Below, one piece after another: positions 34,771 through 45,018 of a DNA stretch of 64,000 nt. Every line of letters begins with the position of its first letter. The stretch's first letter is position 1. The notes below the pieces were generated by a model that ran no database searches, was not told the DNA's origin, and was given only the letters and a program-made list of their open reading frames with translations. Source of the stretch: Tachypleus tridentatus (Eukaryota; Arthropoda; Merostomata; Xiphosura; Limulidae); the NCBI RefSeq assembly GCF_004210375.1, contig NC_134829.1:26304034-26368033 (forward strand), written 5' to 3'. Both the position numbers and the translations under genes were made by a program.

Positions 34771-36674
34771 TAACAAGAAAAAAAAAAAAGGATTACTCCA
34801 GAAATCCTTAATCTAATGGAGGAGAAAAGAAAAGCTGAACCTAGTAAGGAAAAATACCAAAAAATAAATAGACTTGTGAAGAAAAAATGCAATGTTGCCA
34901 AGGAAGAATGGATTAACACCCAGTGTACAGAGATTGAAAATAACAATGTAAAAAAAAGCAAATATATGCATAAGAAAATTTGTGAAGTGACAGGAAAGAC
35001 TCCATCAGCAAAAACAGGATGCTTAAAATCTAAGAATGGAGAAATCTTGATCGATAAAAAAGATATACTTAACAGATGGTCAGAATATATTGGGGAACTA
35101 TACAACGACAACAGAAGCCCAACCTCACACATAGAAATAGACACAGAAGGCCTTCCAATTATGTCTGATGAAGTGGAACATGCAATGAAGAAGATACATA
35201 AAGGCAAAGCAGCTGGTCCAGATGACATACCCATTGAACTTTTATTAGCCCTAAAAGAAGTGGGAATCCAGGAAGTGACAAAACTACTGAACACTATTTA
35301 TGACACGGGTGAAATACCGGAAGACTTTAAAAAATCAATCTTTATTGCATTGCCGAAAAAGCCCGGAACAACTGACTGTGAACAGCACAGGATAATTAGT
35401 CTAATGAGTCATCTTACCAAGGTTCTTTTAAGAGTGCTTATGTCTAGAATGAGGAATAAGATAAGACCAGAGATTTCTGATACTCAGTTTGGATTTAGAG
35501 CCGATAAAGGCACTAGAAATGCAATTTTCGCTCTAAACATGCTCATGGAAAGATCACTGGAAGTACAAAAGGATTTATATCTATGTTTTATCGATTATTC
35601 TAAAGCCTTTGACAAAGTGAGACATGGTGACCCATTCGACATGTTGTCAGACCTGAACATCGATGCTAAAGATCTAAGAATCCTTGGAAACCTTTACTGG
35701 CAGCAAATGGCAGCTATCAAAATTGAAAATGAATTGAGTGAATATAGACCAATTGAAAGAAGGGTGAGGCAGGGATGTGTATTTTCACCAGATCCTTTTA
35801 ACTTATACAGCGGAATAATCCTACGAAACATCAATGAACATCAGGGAGTCAAAGTAGGAGGATGCAATATCAACAACTTGCGGTACGCTGATGACACAGT
35901 CCTCATTGCGGACTCTGAACGAAATCTACAGACTCTCCTCACAACAACAGTAGACGAGAGTGAAGAAAAAGGCTTGCAGTTAAACGCAAAGAAAACAGAG
36001 TGCATGGTTATCTCAAAACAATCAATTACACCCATATATAGCATAACCGGCAAGGACGTGAGAATAAAACAAGTCGAAAGCTTCAAATATCTTGGATATA
36101 CTATAACATCAAATGCAAAGAGTGACACAGAAATAAAGAAAAGAATTGCAATGTCCAAGGATACTTTTAATAAAATGAAGTCCATATTCACAAACAGGAA
36201 CATAACAAATGTCACTCAAATTAACACCTTGAAATCATATGTATGGTCTGTTCTCTTATATGGCTGTGAGAGATGGACACTGAACAAAGATACAGAGAAG
36301 AGATTAGAAGCTGCTGAAATGTGGTTCCTTAGAAGGATGCTAAAAATATCATGGACTGAAAGAAAAACAAATGTGGAAGTCATGGAACTGGCAGGATATA
36401 AAAGGTCCCTCATGAAAACTATAAGAAAGAGACAAATGGAATTTCTAGGACAAATGTGTAGGAAGAATGGGATAGAGAAACAGATGCTATGTGGAAAAAT
36501 AGAAGGGAGGAAAAGCAGAGGGTGTCAAAGAACTAAATATATCGACAGCCTCAATAACTATGTCACCAAGAACTCAATGAGCAACGCCGAGTTGATAAGG
36601 AGGATTGACAACAGAGAAGTCTGGCATGTCATGGTCGTTGATGTCTGCCGCAGATTTGACACATGAAGAAAAAG
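34771..36674 (+). mobile_element. RTE/BovB-like LINE, 5'-truncated
   Basis: The insertion is flanked by a perfect 10-bp target duplication, ATGAGGACGT (34761-34770 and 36675-36684). Removing it restores the continuous sequence seen in units 1 and 2. The 5' end lacks the apurinic-type endonuclease, the usual result of incomplete reverse transcription. The 3' end is very short after the stop codon (CATGAAGAAAAAG), as is typical of RTE elements. Confidence 0.92.
34816..36666 (+). CDS. RTE/BovB-like reverse transcriptase ORF
   Basis: 616 residues from ATG 34816; the frame is open a little further upstream, so the ATG is only the first available. Domain order: linker (1-130), AAGPDDIPIELL (132-143), finger motif QFGFR (224-228), catalytic FIDYSKAFD (258-266, D260), VRQGC.FSP (317-324), catalytic YADD (357-360), KYLGYTITS (424-432), LYGCERW (481-487), then the conserved RTE tail with FLRRMLKISW and a basic C-terminus ending CRRFDT. 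The layout closely parallels BovB. The endonuclease is absent, so the copy cannot be autonomous, yet the RT frame carries no stop. That and the clean target duplication suggest a recent insertion. P-D in FSPDPFNLYS, where most RTs have P-L-L/P-x-L, is a possible defect. Confidence 0.92.
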   Translation: MEEKRKAEPSKEKYQKINRLVKKKCNVAKEEWINTQCTEIENNNVKKSKYMHKKICEVTGKTPSAKTGCLKSKNGEILIDKKDILNRWSEYIGELYNDNRSPTSHIEIDTEGLPIMSDEVEHAMKKIHKGKAAGPDDIPIELLLALKEVGIQEVTKLLNTIYDTGEIPEDFKKSIFIALPKKPGTTDCEQHRIISLMSHLTKVLLRVLMSRMRNKIRPEISDTQFGFRADKGTRNAIFALNMLMERSLEVQKDLYLCFIDYSKAFDKVRHGDPFDMLSDLNIDAKDLRILGNLYWQQMAAIKIENELSEYRPIERRVRQGCVFSPDPFNLYSGIILRNINEHQGVKVGGCNINNLRYADDTVLIADSERNLQTLLTTTVDESEEKGLQLNAKKTECMVISKQSITPIYSITGKDVRIKQVESFKYLGYTITSNAKSDTEIKKRIAMSKDTFNKMKSIFTNRNITNVTQINTLKSYVWSVLLYGCERWTLNKDTEKRLEAAEMWFLRRMLKISWTERKTNVEVMELAGYKRSLMKTIRKRQMEFLGQMCRKNGIEKQMLCGKIEGRKSRGCQRTKYIDSLNNYVTKNSMSNAELIRRIDNREVWHVMVVDVCRRFDT

Positions 36675-37217
36675 ATGAGGACGTAATTAAGGTAGACATT
36701 CTCCAACAATGTATATACACAACACATATATTAAGATGTCAAGATGCAGGTTACTCTTGGAACAACGGACAAATAACTGTATTACCTGATGTGAAACATG
36801 CAGTGACACTCCCTTATCCTACCTAACCATATAATTATTGTATATAATTATAACCTATTAATATATATAACCTATTCTGTTATCTGTGATTTAGTGTGGA
36901 CACACCCCCTAACCTTCCAAATTGCATAATTACCTCATCTTTATTCTGCCACCTGATAATTTAGTGTGGACACTTTTCCATCCTACCAGATCATACATTT
37001 AACTCCCATCTTTATTCTGTCATCCAGAACTTTAGCTTGGATTTTATAATGGCATACTGAACCATACAATTACAATACCTCTCACTAACTGTGCAGTTTT
37101 CTTACTCTCCAAATCTAGCTAACTGTACTACACCATCATTCTGTGGTTTGGATAGTTTAAGATCTCTATCTGTGCTATTGAAATAATAGAATAATTATCC
37201 TTTATTTTCTTTATCTC

Positions 37218-37401
37218 ATGAAAATACAAGACATCATTTATCTAATGAAAATACAAGACATCATTTATCTAATGAAAATACAAGATATCGTTTATCTAAT
37301 GAAAATACAAGACATCATTTATCTAATGAAAATACATCATTTATCTAATGAAAATACAAGATATTACTTATCTGATGAAAATACAAGATATTCTTTTAAC
37401 T
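37218..37401 (+). repeat. 27-bp minisatellite, ~7 units
   Basis: Units begin ATGAAAATACAAGACATC and recur every 27 bp at 37218, 37245, 37272, 37299 and 37326, then a 22-bp unit and one more full unit. Units 1 and 2 have a single copy of this sequence on the opposite strand (6591-6616, 18853-18880). The period is a multiple of three, which produces a spurious MKIQDIIYL repeat frame. Confidence 0.93.
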
Positions 37402-38920
37402 TACAGTAACTTAGCTTTCATAAATATGTTAAATCTAAGACATTCCATTAGTTTCCTGAATGATAAAAAAAAGTATTAGCCATGTAATTTTATCAGTAGA
37501 TAAATATGTTCAATTGTTGAATGGCAACAACAAAATCAATAACTGTTTACCTCTACCGTAATAAATAGCAACACTCAAATATTTTCTACTCTAGTGAACA
37601 GTGGAAATTCTTAGTGTAACAAATTACATGCAGCAATATTCACACAAAATATCAAAAGGTGCTACAGCTTGGAGGATCATAATAATGTAACATTACTGCC
37701 AAAAGTTACACATTTTCTATTTAATTTTAGAAACCAATATAATTTAATACTCTCTATGGTTATCTTTGATTTCTTCTGTAATATGACACTTAAAATTACC
37801 ATTCAATTGTTTTTCAACCCAACACAACATATACAGAGTGCAGTGTATAATGTAACATTCAATTTTTGGCTGAGCAACTATAAAAAAATCTAGTTATACA
37901 GTAATATTTTAGAATTTATGACAATTGTTCAAATTCATTACATACACAACTTCCCAAATTATTTCTTTGAATTACATTAGAACAGAAATTCCTGTTTCAT
38001 TACTTTTTATGGTATTTCACTTAAATAATTTCTAAGTTATATTTTAAATACTAAACATACTTTTACCATCTTAAAAGAGTAAGTTCTGAACACTAAGATA
38101 CTGTTAGTCATAATTTTTTAATGGTTTTCCTTTATAGATTAGTCATAGTATAAGTAAATAGTGACTAGTGAGATAGCATTAAAAAATATACCCTCATTAA
38201 ATGTGCTTTTATCATAACATAATATCCACTTAATATTCTTATTATTTTACACTCTCTGTATGAAGTAGCCATCACATTGAGACACAATCAATGTCTGATC
38301 AGCCTATTCACTTGCCTTATATGAAGATCATATTTCTGAACATACATGAATATGATGTTTCCTGGTTTAGAGAAAGGAACTAATTGTTCTGGACAATTTT
38401 GTCACACAGAAGTACTAGAACAAAGAAATCAGGGAACTGATCCAAACTAACATTAAAATAAAAAAAAAAGCCTAAGAATGAAAGACATTAGAATGAAATA
38501 CTGGGTGTGGCCCATTCCAGCATAAAAATAAAGAAACCAAGGGTCTGGCTTTAACACAAGAACAAAGACATCATGGTTCTGATTTAAGTTAGAATTTTAA
38601 CATAGAAACTATGGTTCTGAATTATACTTAAAATAGTAAGTTCTGAACACTAAGATACCCTTAGTTATAATATCTAAATGCTTTCCTTTATAGATTGGTG
38701 ACAGTGTAAGCAAACACTGACTAGTGAGATAGAATTTAGAAATAAACAAACTGAAATTCTGCCCACTGTAGCAAGAGAACAAGGATATCAAATTTCTACT
38801 CAACATTAGCATTAAAATCAAAGTCAATTTACTGGCTCATCTAAGCAGTAGAAAAAAACAACAACAGTTCTGGTACAAGCTAAGAGAAGAACAAAGAAAC
38901 TACTCGTGTGTCTGAAACTT

Positions 38921-39196
38921 TTTTGTTTGTTTTGGAATTTCGCGCAAAGCAACTCAAGGGCTATCTGCGCTAGCCGTCCCTAATTTAGCAGTGTAAGACT
39001 AGAGGGAAGGCAGCTAGTCATCACCACCCACTGCCAACTCTTGGGTTACTCTTTTCCCAACGAATAGTGGGATTGACCGTAACATTGTAACGCCCCCACG
39101 GCTGGGAAGGCGAGCATGTTTGGTGCGACTGGGATTCGAACCCGCGACCCTCGGATTACGAGTCGAACGCCTTAACACGCTTGGCCATGCCGGGCC
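38921..39196 (-). mobile_element. tRNA-Thr-derived SINE at inversion edge
   Basis: Full-length copy, B box GGATTCGAACCC, head ending GGCCATGCCGGGCC at right. No matching flanks were found, as expected if one flank was lost when the inverted copy was joined here. Confidence 0.92.
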
Positions 39197-42090
39197 GGGA
39201 CATATTCACAGGGCTTGGTTGAGGACGTTCACAAATGTTCAATGTTGATCTTGTCCGATGATTAACCAAACCAATGTAAAGTTATAATGATTCCCTGACT
39301 TTTCTCCCATGCCAAAGATATTTAATTGTGGATCAGCCTATTTTGTCTATATCCGATTACAAATATTTCTAGGTGTTCGTGGGATTAAAAACATCACCTA
39401 ATAACAAGGGGATGTATTTTATTAGTTGATTCAAGCATTTTTATTCACAGTTTCATTTACTGAGTTATAAGTGAAACATTTTTTATAGTAATAAATATTA
39501 ATAATCTGTTTTTACTTCCAGCCACAATATTTCAAAGATAACTAAATAAGCTTCAGTGGAAGGATGTAACAGATACAGTCTTTCAAATAATTTCTATATT
39601 TCACTATTTAGTTCCCAAGTGTATAACATAATGTTAACTTCAGGAGGAGCTTCAAATAATTGAAATTTCTACCCTGAAAATTAACTAACAAAACGTATTA
39701 AGCTGGTTCAGTTAACTTTGTTTACTCCTTCCCCTAGAGTATTATTGCAATGTCCTCGATATGTTGAGATCCTGACTGTTTGTTACCTCCTCTCCTGGGT
39801 GGGTTAGTTGGTGGTGGGCACTGAACTTACTCATTCCTTTACGGATGAAAAACTTAAACAGCTGCGTAATTAAATTTATATTAACTACGAACAGATGATT
39901 CTATCTTAATGACACCGTCTTCTGAAGTTCTTATGCGTGAGATTTTGATTTTGTATTCGTTGTCAAAATTTTCTCATTCAAATATATCAATTTTCTGTAT
40001 ATACAATAGGGGCTTTCTGGTTCCTCGAAGTTGATAAAGAAAGTTAGATGTAGGTACCTCTTAGTCAAAACATCATAATTTCTAACCATTCAGCTATTTT
40101 TAATATTGAAAAGTATTTGATGAATTATCAATGGGATAACCACCCACAGTAATTTGGATTAGTAAAGAAGATTTAAAGTTCAAAATTACTCAAACGTGTT
40201 AGCTTATATTTGCTATTATTAAAAGTCAGTTGTCAAACATTTGTTCAAATTACCCAATGATTCAAGTCATTCTGTAATGACTCAAAATCCTGAATACAAC
40301 TAGAAATGCTCAAGATTGTAATGTAACCAGCAAATTTTGTCAATTAATTATGTTCTTATTAAAATAATTATTGTAGATAAGAAAGAATAGCTCTAGAGAA
40401 ATAATAAACCTCATTTGTGGACCCTATCAACAATGGTTTTCTGTTGTGGATTAAATTCAACTGTTCATTTAAATATCACACCTTATATACTATGGTTATT
40501 TTTCTTACTACGTTTTAAATATTCAATCACATACAGGTATAGTCTATTAATGTGTATTATCTCACTCTTTTAACAGTCAAGCAAACTTTATGATATGTTC
40601 TACATTTCTTTACATTGCATTCACGTTTATTAATGTACTTTGGTGAACGTAGGTTAGAAAACTTGATAAGCGTCTATTTCAAATACAACTAAAGATTTTA
40701 ATCAAGCATCTAATGGTTATAGTTAAACAAAAATAATCAGTTTAATTTGATTTTTAATTTTTGTTATAAAATGAGATGTATTGCTATGATACACACTATT
40801 GATAAACTATAAAATAGTCCCACAGTGTAGTTTTCATTTCAAAATGTTCCATAGTATAGTTGTTATGTTCAAAGAATACCACTCATCGCTACAAGCTTTC
40901 AGCACTCTATCTAGTGTACAAAGACGAAAATTTGTCAGTTACCATGTTAAAAAATTAATAATAAAATCTATACTTACTGTAACCGACAATTTGAATAGAA
41001 TATCTTCACACAGAATGCACGGAAACACACCTCATTATTGTGATATGCAAAAGCTGAATTGATACATTGTGAAAGAAACATGTAGTATTAGTTTAACGGA
41101 ATGTTATATTGTGTACTGCTGTCTAGGACATGTGTACAGCTCTTACCACTGACTCTTATTATTCGTGCATTCTCACCTCTTGCACTTTTTTACTGTGGTT
41201 GGGATATGAATAATGATAAGTCTCTTCATAGTTAGTCCTGGTACCCCAATCTCATCCATATTATTTTGTTTTCCAATACCATTAACTACAAGGGGTATCC
41301 TGGTGGTAGTTTTTCACCCTGGGTGTGAGTGGTGCCTTCTTGCGGCTGCGGTCCCGCACTAGTCGTGGCTGCATTCTAACCGTCACGATCACAACTGTCC
41401 TCCTCACTTGCACCACATGTGCTGCCTCTTCTTGGATAGCAGGTAGTGCTGCACAATCAACCCTATATGTAGTATGACCGGTTTATGTTTTGGTGGGTGA
41501 TGTCTGAATCTTGTCTTGTGTGTTGGTGTCCTTGATTTAAAACGAGTTGCTGATTTTGATTTTCTTTTATTAATCCAAACTGACTGTGTGTTCCAGTGTG
41601 AGGCCGAGTACCAGAGAGAGCAAGAGCCGCGTAAACAAACATAACTCCCTTTTAAACAAAGCGTGCGAACGTCAAAGTGACCACCGAGCAGGCTGACTGC
41701 TGGCACTACTTCTTGCTTCCAAGTTGTGTTAGTTTATATGAAACGAATGGGAAATTCTCTCCTTATATTGGCATTAGGGCTTACAAAGGATATTCATTTT
41801 AAACATCGAAATATAAGGAAAAAGATATAACATACATACTATTGGGTCATTTCATGAATAAGGAACAAATAACAACTAAACATAGTTCAACATTACAAAG
41901 AACTGCTCTGCGGCATTGAAATCACCAAATTATATTAAAAGCACATGAAAATCCAGGACATATCCGTGAAATACTGTTAGAGAAAGTGTTTATCTTTAAC
42001 CATATAGCACAAGTACTTAATTAGAGGGTAGTGATAATGTAAAATTACAGGGCTAATTAGGGAACACAAACACAGCTTTGATAGGGCATG
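39197..42090. other. Unrecognised stretch, no gene seen
   Basis: Nearly 2.9 kb with no repeat I can name. A moderately GC-richer patch at 41290-41700 includes a 100-codon minus-strand open frame (41404-41706) that is rich in basic residues and unlike any family I recognise; I do not call it. Confidence 0.4.
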
Positions 42091-42099
42091 TCGTAAAAC

Positions 42100-42600
42100 T
42101 GTAGGCAGCTAATGGGAGTGAGCGGGGTGGGTAGGGTGGCGTGCGGCTGGCATCTGGATCTCAATCGGTCTCAGCCGATCGTTAGCCGTACGCAGAGCGT
42201 ACACCATGATCAGCGGCTCGGTGATTATACGCTTAAGGCGTTCTAGGCGGGAATCGCGCGCTCGATGTTTGTTTGTTTGTTTTGGAATTTCGCACAAAGC
42301 TACTCGAGGGCTATCTGTGCTAGCCGTCCCTAATTTAGCAGTGTAAGACTAGAGGGAAGGCAATTAGTCATCACCACCCACCGCCAACTCTTGGGCTACT
42401 CTTTTACCAACGAATAGTGGAATTGACCGTCACATTATACAACCCCACGGCTGGGAGAGCGAGCATGTTTAGCGCAACGCGGGCGCGAACCCGCGACCCT
42501 CGGATTACGAATCGCACGCCTTACGCGCTTGGCCATGCCAGGCCCGCGCGCTCGAACAAAGCAAACCCGCGGCCTGGATATTGAATGGTCATAGTAGCAC
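42100..42600. other. GC-rich island split by a SINE
   Basis: 42100-42265 and 42545-42600 are markedly GC- and CpG-rich in an AT-rich window and flank a young SINE. The part left of the SINE contains small inverted repeats such as TACGCAGAGCGTA and is free of stops in one minus frame. It could be an exon, a CpG-rich control element or a structured RNA; none can be shown. Confidence 0.4.
42266..42544 (-). mobile_element. tRNA-Thr-derived SINE, perfect flanks
   Basis: Flanked by a perfect 11-bp target duplication CGCGCGCTCGA (42255-42265, 42545-42555). Full-length with CAAA tail at left and tRNA-like head at right. The B-box region is GGGCGCGAACCC. It interrupts the GC-rich island. Confidence 0.95.
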
Positions 42601-43276
42601 CAAAACAAAATGTTTAAATTGCAGTTGACCTTTACAGAAAGGCTGGTTTCTTCATGAGTTCACATTATTCATACAGGCCAAACTGTGATTGTCATATTGT
42701 TCTTATTATCATAAGTGTGACAAGCACCTGTTACAACAATGTAACTACTACATTATATTAAATTTGGCACTTCTAAATAGCCCAATGACAATTTCAAAAT
42801 TCATTCTAAAATTGTTTAGAAATATTATTTGGTTAGTTAACATGTAAGGTTGTTATCTAATCATAAGTATAACATTAACTGGATTGTAAGTCACAATTTT
42901 AAGTGTATGCCACAATCATCAGTACAATTTCGGATGGCTGATACACAATGCAAAATGATCTCACAGAGGACACAACACCGGCTAAATGCTTCATAGTTTT
43001 GATCTATACACAATACACTTATACATGCATGCTATGCTTTACTTTTCAATAAAAGATAAATGAAATTAATGGGTAAATACCTGTGAAACCTTTGGTTTAT
43101 CAAGTAAAATCCCTGATGATCTGTTGTAACTTGAAATCAACGTGGTTGTCTAATCTTCGTCAAAGCTCAAGGTAGAATGGCATTACACATGGAGCAGCAA
43201 GACAGTGCATGAGTTTCAGTGCATTCAGTACGTTGCTATGGGACGCATGACACATACTTTCGTCTTAGTGAAGATG
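42601..43276. other. Unrecognised stretch
   Basis: AT-rich, with no repeats or coding signals that I can name. Confidence 0.4.
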
Positions 43277-43400
43277 TTTTTTTTTTTGCTTTTCTTATAG
43301 CAAAGCCACATTGGGCTATCTGCTGAGCCCATCGAGGGGAATCGAACGCCTGATTTTAGCGTTGTAAATACATAGACTTACCGCTGTACTAGGGGGGGCC
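43277..43400 (-). mobile_element. SINE, third tRNA-like family
   Basis: The minus strand reads a C-rich start, AGTACAGCGGTAAGTCTATG (A-box region), GGCGTTCGATTCCCC (B box), then GCAGATAGCCCAATGTGGCT and a run of A. Length about 124 bp. The tail resembles 16172-16200 and 44034-44082. Confidence 0.75.
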
Positions 43401-43507
43401 ATGAAGATCTTGAGCTCCACATGTCTATGTCTCTTTGATGTTAATTGTTAAGCAACAACGACGATTGTGTTTTTCATATTTTATGAATATATGTAGGTAA
43501 CAATATT

Positions 43508-43569
43508 GGGGGGCTGAGGGGGCTTGGCTCATTTGGGGGACTCAACCCCCCCCTGGCGCCGCCACTGTT
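43508..43569. mobile_element. Possible single end of a hAT-type MITE
   Basis: The complement of the right edge reads CAGTGGCGGCGCCAGGGG, a hAT-style terminus, with G/C runs inside. I found no matching left end, so it may be a fragment. Confidence 0.35.
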
Positions 43570-44033
43570 ATTACTGAACCACCTGGTGGATACCTATGAA
43601 AAGGAAGTCACAGTCATGAAGGAATCGATAATTAAGGTAATTAATAAAAGTAATTTAACATCCGATGAGGAAATACTGTAATATAAAGAGAACAGCGTAT
43701 AGCCTGCAGTAACTTTACTTAGGGTTAACAATAACGATGGATAAGATTTACAGTGGTCATCATACTACAGTATTTCATTATCACTTTAATTAAATAGTTA
43801 TTAAGACACGATAAGAGTTTTGAAAACCGTAATGTGTACCAAACAGCATTGGAATTTTTTCACAAAAAACTAAACGAATTTGTTCAAAATGTGATGGAAA
43901 AGTTCTGTTTTGGAAAATGAGAGTGAGCTTGTTCTCTCTGTTCACAAAGTCTGTAACGTTGAAGAAGCTTTTCTGTCTCTAATAAATTGCGTATGATAAA
44001 CGTCGTGCCATTAACTTAATTGGAAGCTATTTG

Positions 44034-44082
44034 TTGTGTTTTTAAGCAAAGCCACATTGGGCTGTTTGTAAAAGCACACACA
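44034..44082 (-). mobile_element. SINE tail fragment, third family
   Basis: TTTTTAAGCAAAGCCACATTGGGCTGTTTG is the complement of the conserved tail of the 43277-43400 family. The head is missing. Confidence 0.55.
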
Positions 44083-44802
44083 CATAAAACTTATGTGATA
44101 TATTTGTATTTGTAAAGGAAAGTTTTCAATTTCAAAACTGAAACCCATTTCTGTTTTACTTAAAACCTTGAAGTTGGAAGGTTTACGAACGATTTTGATA
44201 TCTAATTCTCGATAACGTGTTTTATCTGTAGCGAAAAGTTTTTCCCTCAATATAATTAATGGTATTGTAATTCTCTCTTTTCTCAGTTCCAATCCAATGA
44301 CAAGCGAATAAAATGGATATACTTTTGTATATCTATTATTGTCTCGTACGGTTTTTGTAACTCTCATTTTGCGAGTAGGTGAGACCGAATTCAGAGAAGT
44401 CAGACATCAAGTGGTTCAGCAGCCAACTTGAAAGCTTATAATACTAAAATCCTAGTTTCGATACCTTTGGTAGCCACATTACAGATACTCCATTGTGTTG
44501 TTTTCTGCTTAGTAAGAAGTAAACAAACAGGGGATTGGGTTGGTTACAGAGTACTGTCATGGGTTCATGGTTGTCGGAATTCAATTTGGAGCACAAAAAT
44601 GTATTTCGATCTCGTAATTTTGAAAAAGACACTCTTCTGACCCCCAAATTCACCTCTTCATACTTTGCAATAAAAAATATACGAAATTTATGGGCTGGCT
44701 GGACTGTGTTCTTCTTATATAAAATAGTTAATGCATTCATGTTGGTATACTATGATTGACGAAATGAAAAGTGTTTACAAACATTATATTCCGGTGGGTT
44801 TA
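44083..44802. other. Unrecognised stretch
   Basis: Short overlapping frames on both strands (44011-44759) cancel each other as evidence and match no family. Nothing else is seen. Confidence 0.4.
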
Positions 44803-44935
44803 AGCCTCCCAGTGGCACAGCGGTATGTCTGTGGACTACATTAACAGAAACCAAGTTTTGATTTCCACCCGTGGTAGGCAGAGCACAGATTGCCTATTGT
44901 GCAGCTTTGTGTTTAACTTCAAATAAATAAACAAA
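44803..44935 (+). mobile_element. SINE, second tRNA-like family
   Basis: CCTCCCAGTGGCACAGCGGT (A-box region), a decayed B box GTTTTGATTTCC, then GGCAGAGCACAGATTGCC and GCAGCTTTGTGTTTAACTTC with an A-rich tail. About 130 bp. Confidence 0.75.
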
Positions 44936-45018
44936 CTGGTTGGTTTAAAACAGACAAAAATATTTATTGGTCTCCTCAAGTGCCGTATTTGTGAGGCTGA
45001 TTTGGGGCGACTGCTTTA

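Larger units (their letters stand above)
34075..38920 (-). repeat. Inverted copy of part of the duplicated unit
   Basis: Read on the minus strand this equals 17330-20045 of unit 2 at mid-90s percent identity by eye, including the right third of the block missing from unit 1 (compare 38221-38920 with 17330-18020). It is interrupted by the RTE-type LINE at 34771-36674. Its right edge falls at a SINE (38921-39196). Its left edge fades near TTTCAGTCATG at 34067-34077. Confidence 0.93.

Noticed and set aside
34770-36413. Minus-strand open frames of up to 174 codons over the RTE element
   Set aside because: They are mirror frames of the reverse transcriptase on the plus strand, a usual effect of its codon pattern, and have no domain of their own.
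41404-41706. 100-codon minus-strand frame in a GC-richer patch
   Set aside because: Composition is basic and irregular, with no splice or domain support; kept only as a note.
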